DNA of 35,891 nt from Amycolatopsis eburnea (GCF_003937945.1 NZ_RSEC01000010.1:1-35891), one strand, 5' to 3'; numbered from the stretch's first letter, positions 12,381 to 20,600 are shown. Notes: generated from the letters alone by a model not told the origin. A program made the numbers and translations.

Positions 12381-12406
12381 CCCCGCCCCTCAGTTCTGGG
12401 GCGGGG
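12381..12406 (+). terminator. Hairpin between rpsZ and rpsH
   Basis: CCCCGCCCC (12381-12389) pairs perfectly with GGGGCGGGG (12398-12406) around an eight-base loop, in the 90-bp gap between rpsZ and rpsH. No T-run follows. It may be a partial terminator or a processing site inside the spc operon; the rpsH start is 31 bases downstream. Confidence 0.5.
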
Positions 12407-12436
12407 AACCAGGGCGAGAAAGGTTGACAGGTCACC

Positions 12437-12835
12437 ATGACGATGACCGACCCCATCGCAGACTTCTTGACGCGTCTGCGCAACGCGAACTCGGCGTACC
12501 ACGACGAGGTCAAGCTCCCGCACTCGAAGCTCAAGGCGAACATCGCCGAGATCCTCAAGCGCGAGGGTTACATCGCGGGCTACCACGACGAGCCGGGCGA
12601 AAAGCACAAGAACCTCGTCGTCGAACTCAAGTACGGCCCCAACCGTGAGCGGAGCATCGCCGGCCTGCGGCGCGTCTCCAAGCCCGGTCTGCGGGTCTAC
12701 GCCAAATCGACCGAACTGCCGTCCGTTCTCGGCGGCCTGGGCATCGCGATCATCTCGACGTCCGGTGGCCTGCAGACGGACCGGCAGGCCAAGCGCAACA
12801 GCGTGGGCGGCGAAGTCCTCGCCTACGTCTGGTAA
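12437..12835 (+). CDS. rpsH: 30S ribosomal protein S8
   Basis: S8 binds 16S helix 21 and, in E. coli, represses the spc operon by binding its mRNA. The 132-residue product starts [23 protein letters not shown] and ends with the signature [20 protein letters not shown] region and LAYVW. GAAAGGTTGACAGG lies upstream of the ATG. Standard length. Confidence 0.98.
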   Translation: MTMTDPIADFLTRLRNANSAYHDEVKLPHSKLKANIAEILKREGYIAGYHDEPGEKHKNLVVELKYGPNRERSIAGLRRVSKPGLRVYAKSTELPSVLGGLGIAIISTSGGLQTDRQAKRNSVGGEVLAYVW

Positions 12836-12851
12836 GGAAGGGGGCACAGAC

Positions 12852-13391
12852 ATGTCACGCATCGGAAAGCTGCCGGTCGCCGTCCCCTCCGGGGTCGAGG
12901 TGACCATCGACGGTCAGCACATCAAGGTCAAGGGGCCCAAGGGCACCCTGGAGCACACCGTCGCCGAGCCGATCACCGTCGAGCGCGACGAAGACGGCAC
13001 GCTGCTGGTGAAGCGCCCGGACGACGAGCGCAACTCCAAGGCGCTGCACGGGCTCACCCGCACGCTGGTGAACAACCTCGTCGTCGGCGTCACCGCCGGC
13101 TACGAGAAGAAGATGGAAATCCACGGCGTGGGTTACCGCGTGCAGGCCAAGGGCTCGGACCTCGAGTTCGCCCTCGGCTACTCGCACCCGGTGAAGATCG
13201 AGGCCCCGGAGGGCATCACCTTCAAGGTGGAGACCCCGACCCGGTTCTCGGTCTCGGGCATCGACAAGCAGAAGGTCGGCCAGATCTCGGCCGTCATCCG
13301 CAGGCTGCGGCGCCCGGACCCGTACAAGGGCAAGGGCCTGCGCTACGAGGGTGAGAAGATCCGCCGCAAGGTCGGAAAGACGGGTAAGTGA
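12852..13391 (+). CDS. rplF: 50S ribosomal protein L6
   Basis: L6 lies near the factor-binding site beside the sarcin-ricin loop. The 179-residue product starts [19 protein letters not shown], has two related alpha/beta domains, and contains the C-terminal signature [20 protein letters not shown] chose the ATG at 12852, which follows GGAAGGGGG; the frame is open upstream through rpsH but without similarity. Standard length. Confidence 0.98.
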   Translation: MSRIGKLPVAVPSGVEVTIDGQHIKVKGPKGTLEHTVAEPITVERDEDGTLLVKRPDDERNSKALHGLTRTLVNNLVVGVTAGYEKKMEIHGVGYRVQAKGSDLEFALGYSHPVKIEAPEGITFKVETPTRFSVSGIDKQKVGQISAVIRRLRRPDPYKGKGLRYEGEKIRRKVGKTGK

Positions 13392-13393
13392 TC

Positions 13394-13792
13394 ATGAGCG
13401 ACACGACTACGAAGCGCAAGCCGGTGGGCAAGGACATCTCGACCCGCCGCCGCGTCGCGAAGGCCCGTCGGCACTTCCGCCTCCGCAAGAAGGTCTCGGG
13501 CACGGACCAGCGTCCGCGCCTGGTCGTCAAGCGGTCCTCGCGGCACATCGCCGTGCAGGTGATCGACGACCTCGCCGGCCGCACGCTGGTGTCGGCGTCC
13601 ACCCTCGAGGCGGACGTCCGGGCGCTGGACGGCGACAAGAAGGCCAAGGCCGCCAAGGTCGGGGCCCTGGTCGCCGAGCGCGCCAAGAGCGCCGGGATCT
13701 CGGCCGTGGTGTTCGACCGTGGCGGCAACGCCTACCACGGCCGCATCGCCGCGCTCGCCGACGCCGCCCGCGAGGCGGGGTTGGAGTTCTGA
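13394..13792 (+). CDS. rplR: 50S ribosomal protein L18
   Basis: L18 binds 5S rRNA and carries it to the central protuberance. The 132-residue product contains [40 protein letters not shown] and the C-terminal [20 protein letters not shown]. Starts possible at GTG 13388 (overlapping the rplF stop) or ATG 13394; I prefer the ATG, which gives [14 protein letters not shown], but the evidence is slight. Confidence 0.97.
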   Translation: MSDTTTKRKPVGKDISTRRRVAKARRHFRLRKKVSGTDQRPRLVVKRSSRHIAVQVIDDLAGRTLVSASTLEADVRALDGDKKAKAAKVGALVAERAKSAGISAVVFDRGGNAYHGRIAALADAAREAGLEF

Positions 13793-13826
13793 CGATGCAC
13801 AAGCTCGTGAATGGAAGGAAAGCCTG

Positions 13827-14471
13827 ATGCCGGGACGTACACGGCAATTCGGCGGCGGCCAGGGTGGACCCGGCGGGCAGGGCGGCAACGACCGCGGTGA
13901 CCGTCGCGACCGCCGTGACCGGCGCGACAGCGGCCGTGGCGGGGCGGCCCAGGACAAGACCCCGCACCTCGAGAAGGTCGTGACGATCAACCGCGTCGCC
14001 AAGGTCGTCAAGGGCGGTCGTCGCTTCAGCTTCACCGCACTGGTGGTCGTCGGCGACGGCGACGGTCAGGTCGGCGTCGGCTACGGCAAGGCCAAGGAAG
14101 TTCCCGCGGCCATCGCCAAGGGCGTCGAGGAAGCGAAGAAGAACTTCTTCCGCGTCCCGCGCGTCGGCGGCACCATCCCGCACCCGATCCAGGGTGAGGA
14201 AGCCGCCGGTGTCGTGCTGCTCCGCCCGGCGTCCGCCGGTACCGGCGTCATCGCCGGTGGCCCGGTGCGCGCGGTGCTGGAGTGCGCGGGTGTCCACGAC
14301 GTGCTGTCGAAGTCGCTCGGCTCCGACAACGCGATCAACATCGTGCACGCGACCGTGGCGGCCCTCAAGGGCCTGCAGCGTCCCGAAGAGGTGGCGGCCC
14401 GCCGTGGCCTGCCGCTCGAGGACGTCGCCCCGGCCCGGATGCTGCGCCAGCGTGCCGGCCAGGGGGTCTGA
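13827..14471 (+). CDS. rpsE: 30S ribosomal protein S5
   Basis: S5 sits at the mRNA entry site and affects accuracy. The 214-residue product has an N-terminal Gly/Arg/Asp-rich extension of about 40 residues, then the double-stranded RNA-binding-like domain [19 protein letters not shown] and the C-terminal domain around [23 protein letters not shown] at 13827 follows GGAAGGAAA. The start overlaps the stop of a ten-codon frame at 13795-13827. The N-terminal extension is low complexity and common in actinobacteria. Confidence 0.98.
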   Translation: MPGRTRQFGGGQGGPGGQGGNDRGDRRDRRDRRDSGRGGAAQDKTPHLEKVVTINRVAKVVKGGRRFSFTALVVVGDGDGQVGVGYGKAKEVPAAIAKGVEEAKKNFFRVPRVGGTIPHPIQGEEAAGVVLLRPASAGTGVIAGGPVRAVLECAGVHDVLSKSLGSDNAINIVHATVAALKGLQRPEEVAARRGLPLEDVAPARMLRQRAGQGV

Positions 14472-14472
14472 C

Positions 14473-14658
14473 ATGGCTCAGCTCAAGGTCACGCAGGTCA
14501 AGAGCAAGATCGGCACGAAGCACGCTCACCGCGAGTCGCTGCGCACCCTCGGGCTGCGCAAGATCCGCCAGAGCGTCGTGCGTGAAGACACCCCCCAGGT
14601 GCGCGGCCTGATCCACACCGTCCGCCACCTGGTGGAGGTCGAGGAGGTCAAGGCATGA
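14473..14658 (+). CDS. rpmD: 50S ribosomal protein L30
   Basis: L30 is a small 50S protein near 5S rRNA; many bacteria lack it, but actinobacteria keep it here. The 61-residue product starts [20 protein letters not shown] and has the signature [20 protein letters not shown]. It begins one base after the rpsE stop, and its TGA overlaps the rplO ATG by four bases. Confidence 0.97.
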   Translation: MAQLKVTQVKSKIGTKHAHRESLRTLGLRKIRQSVVREDTPQVRGLIHTVRHLVEVEEVKA

Positions 14659-15101
14659 CGGCCATCAAGATCCACCACCTGCGTCCGGCTCCGGGCGCCA
14701 AGCGCGACAAGATCCGCGTGGGCCGTGGTGAGGGTTCGAAGGGCAAGACGGCCGGTCGCGGTACGAAGGGCACCAAGGCCCGGAAGAACGTGCCCGCCGG
14801 GTTCGAGGGTGGGCAGATGCCCATCCACATGCGGCTGCCGAAGCTGCGTGGGTTCAAGAACCGCTTCCGCACCGAGTACCAGCCGGTGAACGTGGGCGAC
14901 ATCGCCCGCGTCTTCTCGGACGGCGGCAAGATCGGCGCCGAGGAACTCGTGCAGGGCGGCCTGGTCCGCAAGGGCAAGCTGGTGAAGGTCCTCGGCAACG
15001 GCGACCTCAACGGCGTCAAGCTGGACATCACGGCGGACGCCTTCTCCGGCTCCGCCAAGGAGAAGCTCGAGGCGGCCGGCGGTTCGGCCACCACCAACTG
15101 A
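14655..15101 (+). CDS. rplO: 50S ribosomal protein L15
   Basis: L15 is a late-assembling 50S protein. The 148-residue product has the Gly/Arg-rich N-terminal arm [20 protein letters not shown], then [20 protein letters not shown] and a globular C-terminal part. It overlaps rpmD by four bases. In most bacteria secY follows directly; here a strong hairpin and two other genes follow. Confidence 0.98.
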   Translation: MTAIKIHHLRPAPGAKRDKIRVGRGEGSKGKTAGRGTKGTKARKNVPAGFEGGQMPIHMRLPKLRGFKNRFRTEYQPVNVGDIARVFSDGGKIGAEELVQGGLVRKGKLVKVLGNGDLNGVKLDITADAFSGSAKEKLEAAGGSATTN

Positions 15102-15115
15102 GCTGTTCCGCGTTT

Positions 15116-15151
15116 CGAAGGCCCGTCTGGCTCGCGCCAGGCGGGCCTTCG
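15116..15151 (+). terminator. Terminator after rplO
   Basis: A 15-bp stem (15116-15130 with 15137-15151, one T-G pair) closes a six-base loop. It starts 15 bases after the rplO stop and ends 50 bases before the next start. No T-run follows, but the stem is very stable. It most likely ends the spc operon and explains why secY has its own promoter here. Confidence 0.75.
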
Positions 15152-15201
15152 GCGTGTCCGGGTTCCTTGCCGGGAGGCGGATCCGGACGGAGGATCGGGG
15201 A

Positions 15202-16227
15202 GTGGACAGAACCCCGCAGGAGCCCGGCCCGCCGGAGGTACCCGGATCGCCGTTGAGCTTCCCGGTCGAGGCACCCCGCCCGGACGGCCCCGAGCCGGGG
15301 GCCGGTGCGCCGGCGGGGGAGTCGCCTGCCGAGCCCTTGCAGTTCCCGGCCCCGGCCGCGCCCGGCGGTTTCGCTGGTGAGCCGCCACAGCCTTCGTCAC
15401 CAGCGCCGCTGGAGTTCCCGTCGGGTGCGCCTCCCGCACAGCCTTCGCTACCTGCGCCGCTTGAGTTCCCGGTGGAAGTTCCTCGCCCGACGGTTGCCCC
15501 TCCCGCGCAACCCGCGCCGGGCGGTTTCGCCGGTGAGCCGCCACAGCCTTCGCTTCCAGCGCCGTTCCCCGTCGCGCAGCTGCCCGGCCTGCCGCCCCGA
15601 CCCCAGCCGGCACCCGCCGAGCCCGCCGAAGCTCCCAAACCGGCCTCCGCCGGTCCGCTCCGCTTCCTCCCGCCCGCCCTCGCCCTCCTCGCGGCCCTCC
15701 TGACCGCCGCCGGGACCCTCCTGCCGCTCTTCCGGGTCCAGGAGCAGCTCAGCATCCGCCAGCGGGCCTTCGAAACCCGCCTGGCCATCACCCAGACCGC
15801 CTGGGGCACCAGCATCGAAATCCCCGGCCAGGACGCCACGGACCGCGCGGGCGCGCCCCTGGGCGTGCCGCTCGTCCTCGCCGCCGTCCTGCTGCTCGCC
15901 GCCGCCTTCGTGGCCTTCTCGCGGCCCGTGCGGGGGCGGTGGTTCATCGGGGGAGCCGCCGTCTTCACCGCCGGGGTGGTCAGCACCGTCGCGATGAACC
16001 GGTTCGAGCTGAGCGCGCTCGTCGGCGACGTCGACCTCGAAGTCGTCACCGGGGCCGGCATGTGGCTGCTGGCGCTGGGTACCGTCGTCGCCATCGCCGC
16101 CGCGGTCGTGGCGCACCTGGCCCTGCGCAAGCGCGACTGGGCCGATCCGGCCGTCGCCTACGCCGATACGCCGACGCCGCCGAGCGGGGTCGCGATCACC
16201 GTGCTGCCGCCCGAAGAACCCGGTTGA
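15202..16227 (+). CDS. Proline-rich protein with four membrane helices, unknown function
   Basis: I do not recognise a family. The 341-residue product starts at GTG 15202, with GGAGGA at 15189-15194 seven bases upstream. Residues 1-150 are very rich in Pro, Ala and Glu with repeated PLEFP and GGFAGEPPQPS blocks; DNA at 15365 and 15521 repeats with a 156-bp (52-codon) period. Residues 157-177, 221-240, 248-266 and 284-306 form hydrophobic helices, with short polar links. No signal peptide is seen, so the proline arm is probably cytoplasmic. The gene stands alone between the spc terminator and lysE-like gene, an insertion relative to the common rplO-secY order. Confidence 0.85.
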   Translation: MDRTPQEPGPPEVPGSPLSFPVEAPRPDGPEPGAGAPAGESPAEPLQFPAPAAPGGFAGEPPQPSSPAPLEFPSGAPPAQPSLPAPLEFPVEVPRPTVAPPAQPAPGGFAGEPPQPSLPAPFPVAQLPGLPPRPQPAPAEPAEAPKPASAGPLRFLPPALALLAALLTAAGTLLPLFRVQEQLSIRQRAFETRLAITQTAWGTSIEIPGQDATDRAGAPLGVPLVLAAVLLLAAAFVAFSRPVRGRWFIGGAAVFTAGVVSTVAMNRFELSALVGDVDLEVVTGAGMWLLALGTVVAIAAAVVAHLALRKRDWADPAVAYADTPTPPSGVAITVLPPEEPG

Positions 16228-16240
16228 CCGGCGGCGTTAC

Positions 16241-16379
16241 CAGGGCTCCGGCAAAGTCGCCGGGCGGCCCTGCGGTGTCTTGAATGAGTCATTCAGGACC
16301 TCCGAAGACCTGAATGAGTCATTCAAGACGTCGGCGAAGCCGCCGCCGGGCAAACCGCCGCGACTTTGCCGGGCCCCTG
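16241..16379. repeat. Composite palindromic element between two genes
   Basis: The ends form an imperfect inverted repeat: 16241-16260 (CAGGGCTCCGGCAAAGTCGC) against 16360-16379, 18 of 20 pairs with a perfect GGCAAAGTCGC core. Inside is the 87-bp double-palindrome unit 16258-16344. The right end reaches to within 21 bases of the downstream start, so the element also forms that gene's upstream region. Structure resembles a short non-coding mobile or MITE-like element, but no transposase or target duplication is seen here. Confidence 0.7.
16258..16344 (-). repeat. 87-bp double-palindrome repeat, copy 2 (inverted)
   Basis: This is the reverse complement of 98-184 with three differences in 87. 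Both dyads keep the TGAATGA-x-TCATTCA form. The two copies lie about 16 kb apart in opposite orientation, bracketing the str, S10 and spc operons. Confidence 0.85.
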
Positions 16380-16399
16380 GGCGGCGTTACCGTGAAGGC

Positions 16400-17023
16400 G
16401 TGTCGTGGCTGCTGGTCTTCTTCGGGGCGTCCCTGCTCATCGCGCTTACGCCGGGGGCGAACAACCTCCTGGGCCTCCACCACGGCATGACGCACGGTGT
16501 TCGCCGCGCGCTCGCCGGGCTGGGCGGCAGGCTGGCCGCGTTCACCCTGTTGATCACGGCCGTCGCGGCCGGGCTGGGGCAGCTGCTGGCCGCGTCCGGG
16601 ACCGCGCTCACGATCATCAAGTGGGCCGGCGTCGCCTACCTGGTCTACCTCGGCACCTGCCTGCTCTGGTCCACTTTCCGGGGCACCGCGGAAACGCGCG
16701 AACCGGACATCCCGCCCGCCGGAGCGTGGCGGGTGGCCCGCAAGGAGTTCGGCGTCGCGATCACCAACCCGAAGGCGATCCTGATCTTCACCGCGTTCGT
16801 CCCGCAGTTCATCGACGCAGGTCACGGGCCGGTTCCGGGGCAGATCGCGCTCCTGGGCGCGGGGTACCTGCTGGCCGAGTTCCTGGCCGGCTCGGTCTAC
16901 GTCGGGGTCGGCGCGGCCGTGCGGCAGGCCGAGCTGTCGCGGCGGGCGCGACGGGGGGTGGACCGCGGTACCGGTGTGGTCCTGCTCGGGCTGGCCGGCG
17001 TGCTCGCGTCGGCGAACGCCTGA
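16400..17023 (+). CDS. LysE/RhtB-family exporter
   Basis: LysE/RhtB proteins are inner-membrane exporters of amino acids and related small molecules. The 207-residue product starts VSWLLVFFGASLLIALTPGANNLLG, with the family signature TPGAN in the first helix region, then about six hydrophobic segments, the middle WRVARKEFGVAITNPKAILIFTAFVPQF (the NPK motif is typical) and a C-terminal Arg-rich loop. I chose GTG 16400; a frame open back to 16280 would encode repeat DNA. There is no good ribosome binding site (GAAGG only three bases away), so translation may be leaderless from a TTACCGT-like -10; this is inference. Substrate unknown. Confidence 0.88.
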   Translation: MSWLLVFFGASLLIALTPGANNLLGLHHGMTHGVRRALAGLGGRLAAFTLLITAVAAGLGQLLAASGTALTIIKWAGVAYLVYLGTCLLWSTFRGTAETREPDIPPAGAWRVARKEFGVAITNPKAILIFTAFVPQFIDAGHGPVPGQIALLGAGYLLAEFLAGSVYVGVGAAVRQAELSRRARRGVDRGTGVVLLGLAGVLASANA

Positions 17024-17110
17024 TCCACAACCTGTCAAGAAATTCCGCCAAGACGGCGATGTGGATCAACCCGCCGGAGCAACCTTGGTACGGAAAACGC
17101 ACACGGACTG

Positions 17111-17138
17111 CGGACACGCCCTGTGAAGCTGTTAGAGT
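17111..17138 (+). promoter_or_regulatory. Candidate secY promoter
   Basis: CGGACA (17111-17116) and TAGAGT (17133-17138) are spaced by 16 bases. TAGAGT is a good actinobacterial housekeeping -10. It lies 142 bp before secY, where a promoter is needed because the spc operon ends at 15151. Confidence 0.45.
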
Positions 17139-17145
17139 CGGCGAC

Positions 17146-17175
17146 ACGCTTCGGGACGAGTGTGCCCCGAAGCGT
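17146..17175 (+). promoter_or_regulatory. Hairpin at the start of the secY leader
   Basis: ACGCTTCGGG (17146-17155) pairs perfectly with CCCGAAGCGT (17166-17175) around a ten-base loop. It begins eight bases after the candidate -10, so it would be at the very 5' end of the transcript. A 5'-terminal stem can stabilise mRNA or take part in attenuation; no T-run follows. Confidence 0.5.
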
Positions 17176-17279
17176 TCCTGGCTTGCGTGCCAGTAGTGCT
17201 GTGTGTTCCCGCCGGCCACCGTGCCGGCCAAGCCGATCGTCGGTTGAGGACGGCCGACGACGCCGAGGAGGTCCCCCGC

Positions 17280-18587
17280 GTGTTCAGCGCCTTCCGCTCG
17301 GCTCTCGCGACGCCGGATCTACGCAAGAAGATCCTGTTCACGCTAGCCATCGTCGCGGTCTACCGAATCGGTGCGACCATTCCGGCACCCGGGATCTCGT
17401 ACGGAGCCGTTCAGGCCTGTAGTTCCCAGGGCGGCCAGGAAGGCGTCTACCAGCTGCTGAACCTGTTCAGCGGCGGTGCGCTGCTGCAGCTGTCGCTCTT
17501 CTCGACCGGCATCATGCCGTACATCACGGCGAGCATCATCATCCAGCTGCTCACCGTGGTCATCCCGCGGTTCGAGGAGCTGAAGAAGGAAGGCCAGTCC
17601 GGCCAGGGCAAGCTGACCCAGTACACCCGGTACCTGACGATCGCGCTGGCGATCCTGCAGGCCACCGGCGTGGTCGCGCTCGCGGACCGCAAGCAGCTCT
17701 TCCCCGACTGCGACCAGCCGATCATCCCGGACAACAGCATCTACTCGCTGTCGCTCATCGTCATCACGATGACCGCGGGCACCGCCGTCATGATGTGGCT
17801 GGGCGAGCTGATCACCGAGCGCGGCATCGGCAACGGCATGTCCGTCCTGATCTTCCTGAACATCGCGGCGCGCATCCCGGCCGAGGGCGGCAACATCCTC
17901 AGCAACGCCGGCGGCGTCGGCCTGACGGTCGTCTGCATCTTCGGCCTGATCATCATCGCCAGCGTCATCTTCGTCGAGCAGGGCCAGCGCCGGATCCCGG
18001 TGCAGTACGCCAAGCGCATGATCGGCCGCCGGATGTACGGCGGCACGTCGACCTACCTGCCGATCAAGGTGAACCAGGCCGGTGTCATCCCGGTCATCTT
18101 CGCGTCGTCGCTGCTGTACCTGCCGGACCTGATCAGCCGCCTCGTCGGCGACCAGAACGCCAACTCCGGCTGGCAGGTGTTCATCAAGAACTACATCGTG
18201 AACCAGTCCAGCTGGGTGCACATCGCGCTGTACTTCGGGCTCATCATCTTCTTCACGTACTTCTACATCACGATCACGTTCAACGTGGACGAGCGTGCGG
18301 AGGAGATGAAGAAGTTCGGCGGGTTCATCCCGGGCATCCGCCCGGGCCGCCCGACCGCGGAGTACCTGAGCTTCGTGCTCGGCCGGATCACCCTGCCGGG
18401 CTCGCTGTACCTGGGCATCATCGCGATCCTCCCGAACTTCTTCCTGTCGTTGACCGGTAGCGGGAACAACCAGAACTTCCCGTTCGGCGGCACGGCTGTG
18501 CTGATCATGGTCGGTGTCGGGCTCGACACCGTGAAGCAGATCGAAAGCCAGCTGATGCAGCGCAACTACGAAGGGTTCTTGAAGTGA
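17280..18587 (+). CDS. secY: Protein translocase subunit SecY
   Basis: SecY is the pore of the general protein export channel in the cytoplasmic membrane, working with SecE, SecG and SecA. The 435-residue product has ten hydrophobic helices; [20 protein letters not shown] begins the first, [11 protein letters not shown] and the cytoplasmic loop [15 protein letters not shown] are family hallmarks, and the C-terminus ends [19 protein letters not shown] at 17280 has GAGGAGG at 17265-17271 eight bases upstream; upstream in-frame starts are in the leader. Its TGA overlaps adk by four bases. Confidence 0.98.
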   Translation: MFSAFRSALATPDLRKKILFTLAIVAVYRIGATIPAPGISYGAVQACSSQGGQEGVYQLLNLFSGGALLQLSLFSTGIMPYITASIIIQLLTVVIPRFEELKKEGQSGQGKLTQYTRYLTIALAILQATGVVALADRKQLFPDCDQPIIPDNSIYSLSLIVITMTAGTAVMMWLGELITERGIGNGMSVLIFLNIAARIPAEGGNILSNAGGVGLTVVCIFGLIIIASVIFVEQGQRRIPVQYAKRMIGRRMYGGTSTYLPIKVNQAGVIPVIFASSLLYLPDLISRLVGDQNANSGWQVFIKNYIVNQSSWVHIALYFGLIIFFTYFYITITFNVDERAEEMKKFGGFIPGIRPGRPTAEYLSFVLGRITLPGSLYLGIIAILPNFFLSLTGSGNNQNFPFGGTAVLIMVGVGLDTVKQIESQLMQRNYEGFLK

Positions 18588-19138
18588 CGCGGCTGGTTCT
18601 CGTGGGTCCGCCCGGCGCGGGTAAAGGCACGCAGGCGGTGGCCCTGTCCGAGCAGCTGCGGATCCCGCACATCTCGACCGGCGACCTGTTCCGCGCGCAC
18701 GTCGGGCAGGAGACCCCGCTCGGCCAGGAAGCCAAGCGCTACCTGGACTCGGGCGAGCTCGTGCCCGACTCGGTGACCAACGAAATGGTCCGCGAGCGGC
18801 TCGCCGAGCCGGACGCCAAGGTCGGCTTCCTGCTCGACGGCTTCCCCCGCAACACCAAGCAGGCCGAGGTCCTCGGGGAGATCCTGGGCGAGACGGACGT
18901 CTCGCTCGACGCGGTGATCCAGCTGCAGGTGCCGGAGGACGTCGTCGTCGCCAGGCTCATGTCCCGCGGCCGCGCGGACGACACCGAAGAGGTCATCCGC
19001 CGCCGTCAGCAGATCTACGTGTCGGACACCGCGCCGCTGCTGGAGTACTACGCCGACATCCTCGTGACCGTCGACGGCGTCGGCAGCGTCGAGGAGATCT
19101 CCGGCCGGGTCCTGGAAGCGCTGCGCGACCGCACGTGA
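18584..19138 (+). CDS. adk: Adenylate kinase
   Basis: Adk catalyses ATP + AMP to 2 ADP and balances cellular adenylate charge. The 184-residue product has the P-loop GPPGAGKGT (residues 8-16), the AMP-binding [11 protein letters not shown] and LLDGFPRN segments, and a short lid [14 protein letters not shown]. It lacks the zinc-lid insert, as in the short actinobacterial enzymes. GTG 18584 overlaps the secY stop (GTGA). Follows secY as in many bacteria. Confidence 0.98.
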   Translation: MTRLVLVGPPGAGKGTQAVALSEQLRIPHISTGDLFRAHVGQETPLGQEAKRYLDSGELVPDSVTNEMVRERLAEPDAKVGFLLDGFPRNTKQAEVLGEILGETDVSLDAVIQLQVPEDVVVARLMSRGRADDTEEVIRRRQQIYVSDTAPLLEYYADILVTVDGVGSVEEISGRVLEALRDRT

Positions 19139-19182
19139 ATCTCGGAGGGTTGCGTGTTCTGCAAGTGCTCCGCCGCGGGCGC

Positions 19183-19959
19183 ATGATCGAGGTCAAGACC
19201 CCGGACGAGCTGCAGGCGATGCGGGCGGCGGGTCTCGTCGTCGCCCGCACCCTGGCGGCCGTCCGCGCCGCGGCGAAGCCGGGCGTCAGCACCGCCGAGC
19301 TCGACGAGCTGGCCGAGCAGACGATCCGGGACGCCGGCGCGGTCCCGTCGTTCAAGGGCTACCACGGCTTCCCGGCGTCGATCTGCGCGTCGGTGAACGA
19401 GCAGATCGTCCACGGCATCCCGGCGAAGACGCAGGTGCTGGCCGACGGCGACATCATCTCCGTCGACTGCGGGGCGATCCTCGACGGCTGGCACGGCGAC
19501 TCCGCCGTGACGCTGGCCATCGGCGACGTCTCCGACGCCGACCTGGCGCTCTCCGCGGCGACCGAGGCGGCGATGTGGGCCGGCATCGAGGCGGTCAGCG
19601 CCGGCGGCCGGTTGACCGACATCTCGTACGCCGTCCAGTCGGCCGCCGAACGCGCGGGCCGCGACGACGGCATCGAGTACGGGATGATCCTCGAGTACGG
19701 CGGCCACGGCATCGGCCGGCAGATGCACATGGACCCGTTCCTGCCGAACGTCGGCAAGCCCGGCAAGGGCCCCCGCCTCAAGCCCGGCATGGCGCTGGCG
19801 ATCGAGCCGATGCTGACCGGCGGCGGCGGGGAGACCCGCGAGCTGGACGACGGCTGGACGGTCGTGACGGCCGACGGCTCCCGCGCGGCGCACTGGGAGC
19901 ACACCGTCGCGATCACCGAAGACGGCCCCTGGGTGCTCACCGCTCCGGAAGACACCTGA
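19183..19959 (+). CDS. map: Methionine aminopeptidase, type I
   Basis: Map removes the initiator methionine from new proteins. The 258-residue product has the five metal ligands in order: the two Asp in VDCGAILDGWHGDSAVT, the His of GGHGIGRQMH, the Glu of AIEPM and the Glu of WEHTVAITEDG; the His of FPASICASVNEQIVHG-type segment lies before them. Start is uncertain. ATG 19183 (MIEVKTPDELQAMRAAG) fits the family but lacks a binding site. GTG 19135 overlaps the adk stop, and GTG 19165 lies 15 bases after GGAGGG. The stop is certain. Confidence 0.95.
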   Translation: MIEVKTPDELQAMRAAGLVVARTLAAVRAAAKPGVSTAELDELAEQTIRDAGAVPSFKGYHGFPASICASVNEQIVHGIPAKTQVLADGDIISVDCGAILDGWHGDSAVTLAIGDVSDADLALSAATEAAMWAGIEAVSAGGRLTDISYAVQSAAERAGRDDGIEYGMILEYGGHGIGRQMHMDPFLPNVGKPGKGPRLKPGMALAIEPMLTGGGGETRELDDGWTVVTADGSRAAHWEHTVAITEDGPWVLTAPEDT

Positions 19960-19981
19960 CCTGCGCGTTCACCCACACGTG

Positions 19982-19995
19982 GTGATCGCGATCAC
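19982..19995. promoter_or_regulatory. CRP-like palindrome upstream of infA
   Basis: GTGATCGCGATCAC is a perfect 14-bp palindrome with the half-sites GTGA and TCAC six bases apart, the geometry bound by CRP/FNR-family regulators (Crp, GlxR in actinobacteria). A TAGCAT box at 20015-20020 lies downstream at a distance close to that of class II activation. Assignment to a regulator is inference. Confidence 0.45.
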
Positions 19996-20024
19996 GTCCA
20001 CCTGCACGGTCCTTTAGCATGGTC

Positions 20025-20041
20025 ACCCCCGGTTTGGGGGT
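20025..20041 (+). terminator. Small hairpin after map
   Basis: ACCCCC (20025-20030) and GGGGGT (20036-20041) pair around GGTTT. The stem is only six pairs and no T-run follows. It could end secY-adk-map transcripts, although the overlapping TTGGGG could also serve as a -35 box for infA. Confidence 0.35.
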
Positions 20042-20063
20042 CGCGACACGGCATGCGTACACT
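20034..20063 (+). promoter_or_regulatory. Candidate infA promoter
   Basis: TTGGGG (20034-20039) and TACACT (20058-20063) are 18 bases apart. The expected start would be near 20070, giving a leader of about 160 bases that contains a perfect palindrome TCGTGAATTCACGA at 20103-20116. Both hexamers deviate from consensus. Confidence 0.35.
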
Positions 20064-20227
20064 GTCAAGTCGGCGCACTTATCGCGCCCGGATCCTGCGC
20101 GCTCGTGAATTCACGATCTTGGGAGTCGGGCACCAGTGTGCCACGCACCACCCCAAACCCGGCACTAGTGCTCAGGGTGGTCACGGGTGTGGCGACAGAC
20201 GCTGTTGACAACGGAAATGCGGAGGAC

Positions 20228-20449
20228 ATGGCGAAGAAAGACGGGGCCATCGAGGTCGAAGGCCGCGTAGTCGAGCCGCTCCCCAACGCGATGTTCCGCG
20301 TCGAGTTGGAGAACGGTCACAAGGTCCTGGCACACATCAGCGGCAAGATGCGGCAGCACTACATCCGCATCCTGCCGGAGGACAGGGTTGTCGTGGAGCT
20401 CTCGCCCTACGACCTCTCTCGTGGTCGCATCGTCTACCGCTACAAGTGA
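20228..20449 (+). CDS. infA: Translation initiation factor IF-1
   Basis: IF-1 binds the ribosomal A site during initiation. The 73-residue product [20 protein letters not shown] folds as a single OB domain and ends [15 protein letters not shown]; length is exact for the family. The GGAGGA at 20221-20226 is only one base from the ATG, too close for a normal Shine-Dalgarno, so the real site may be the weaker GGAA some bases earlier. The frame is open upstream to 20105 but without similarity. First gene of the alpha operon block. Confidence 0.97.
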   Translation: MAKKDGAIEVEGRVVEPLPNAMFRVELENGHKVLAHISGKMRQHYIRILPEDRVVVELSPYDLSRGRIVYRYK

Positions 20450-20486
20450 TCACGAAGAGCAGCTCAGAAGCAGGAGAGCAGAAGAC

Positions 20487-20600
20487 GTGAAGGTCCAGCC
20501 GAGCGTCAAGAAGATCTGCGACAAGTGCAAGGTGATCCGCCGCCACGGCCGGATCATGGTGATCTGCGAGAACCTGCGGCACAAGCAGCGGCAGGGCTGA
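20487..20600 (+). CDS. rpmJ: 50S ribosomal protein L36
   Basis: L36 is the smallest 50S protein. The 37-residue product has the zinc ribbon Cys11-x2-Cys14-x12-Cys27-x4-His32, so it is the zinc-containing form. GTG 20487 follows AGGAGA at 20472-20477. Standard position between infA and rpsM. The complete ligand set argues against it being the zinc-free paralogue used under starvation. Confidence 0.97.
   Translation: MKVQPSVKKICDKCKVIRRHGRIMVICENLRHKQRQG

Noticed and set aside
16280..16399. An N-terminal extension of the LysE-like gene from ATG 16280
   Set aside because: The added 40 residues are encoded by the palindromic repeat and are hydrophilic, while the family begins at the first helix.
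20203..20208. TTGACA just before infA as a promoter -35
   Set aside because: It is only about 20 bases from the start codon, which would place the -10 inside infA, and no -10 is seen there.
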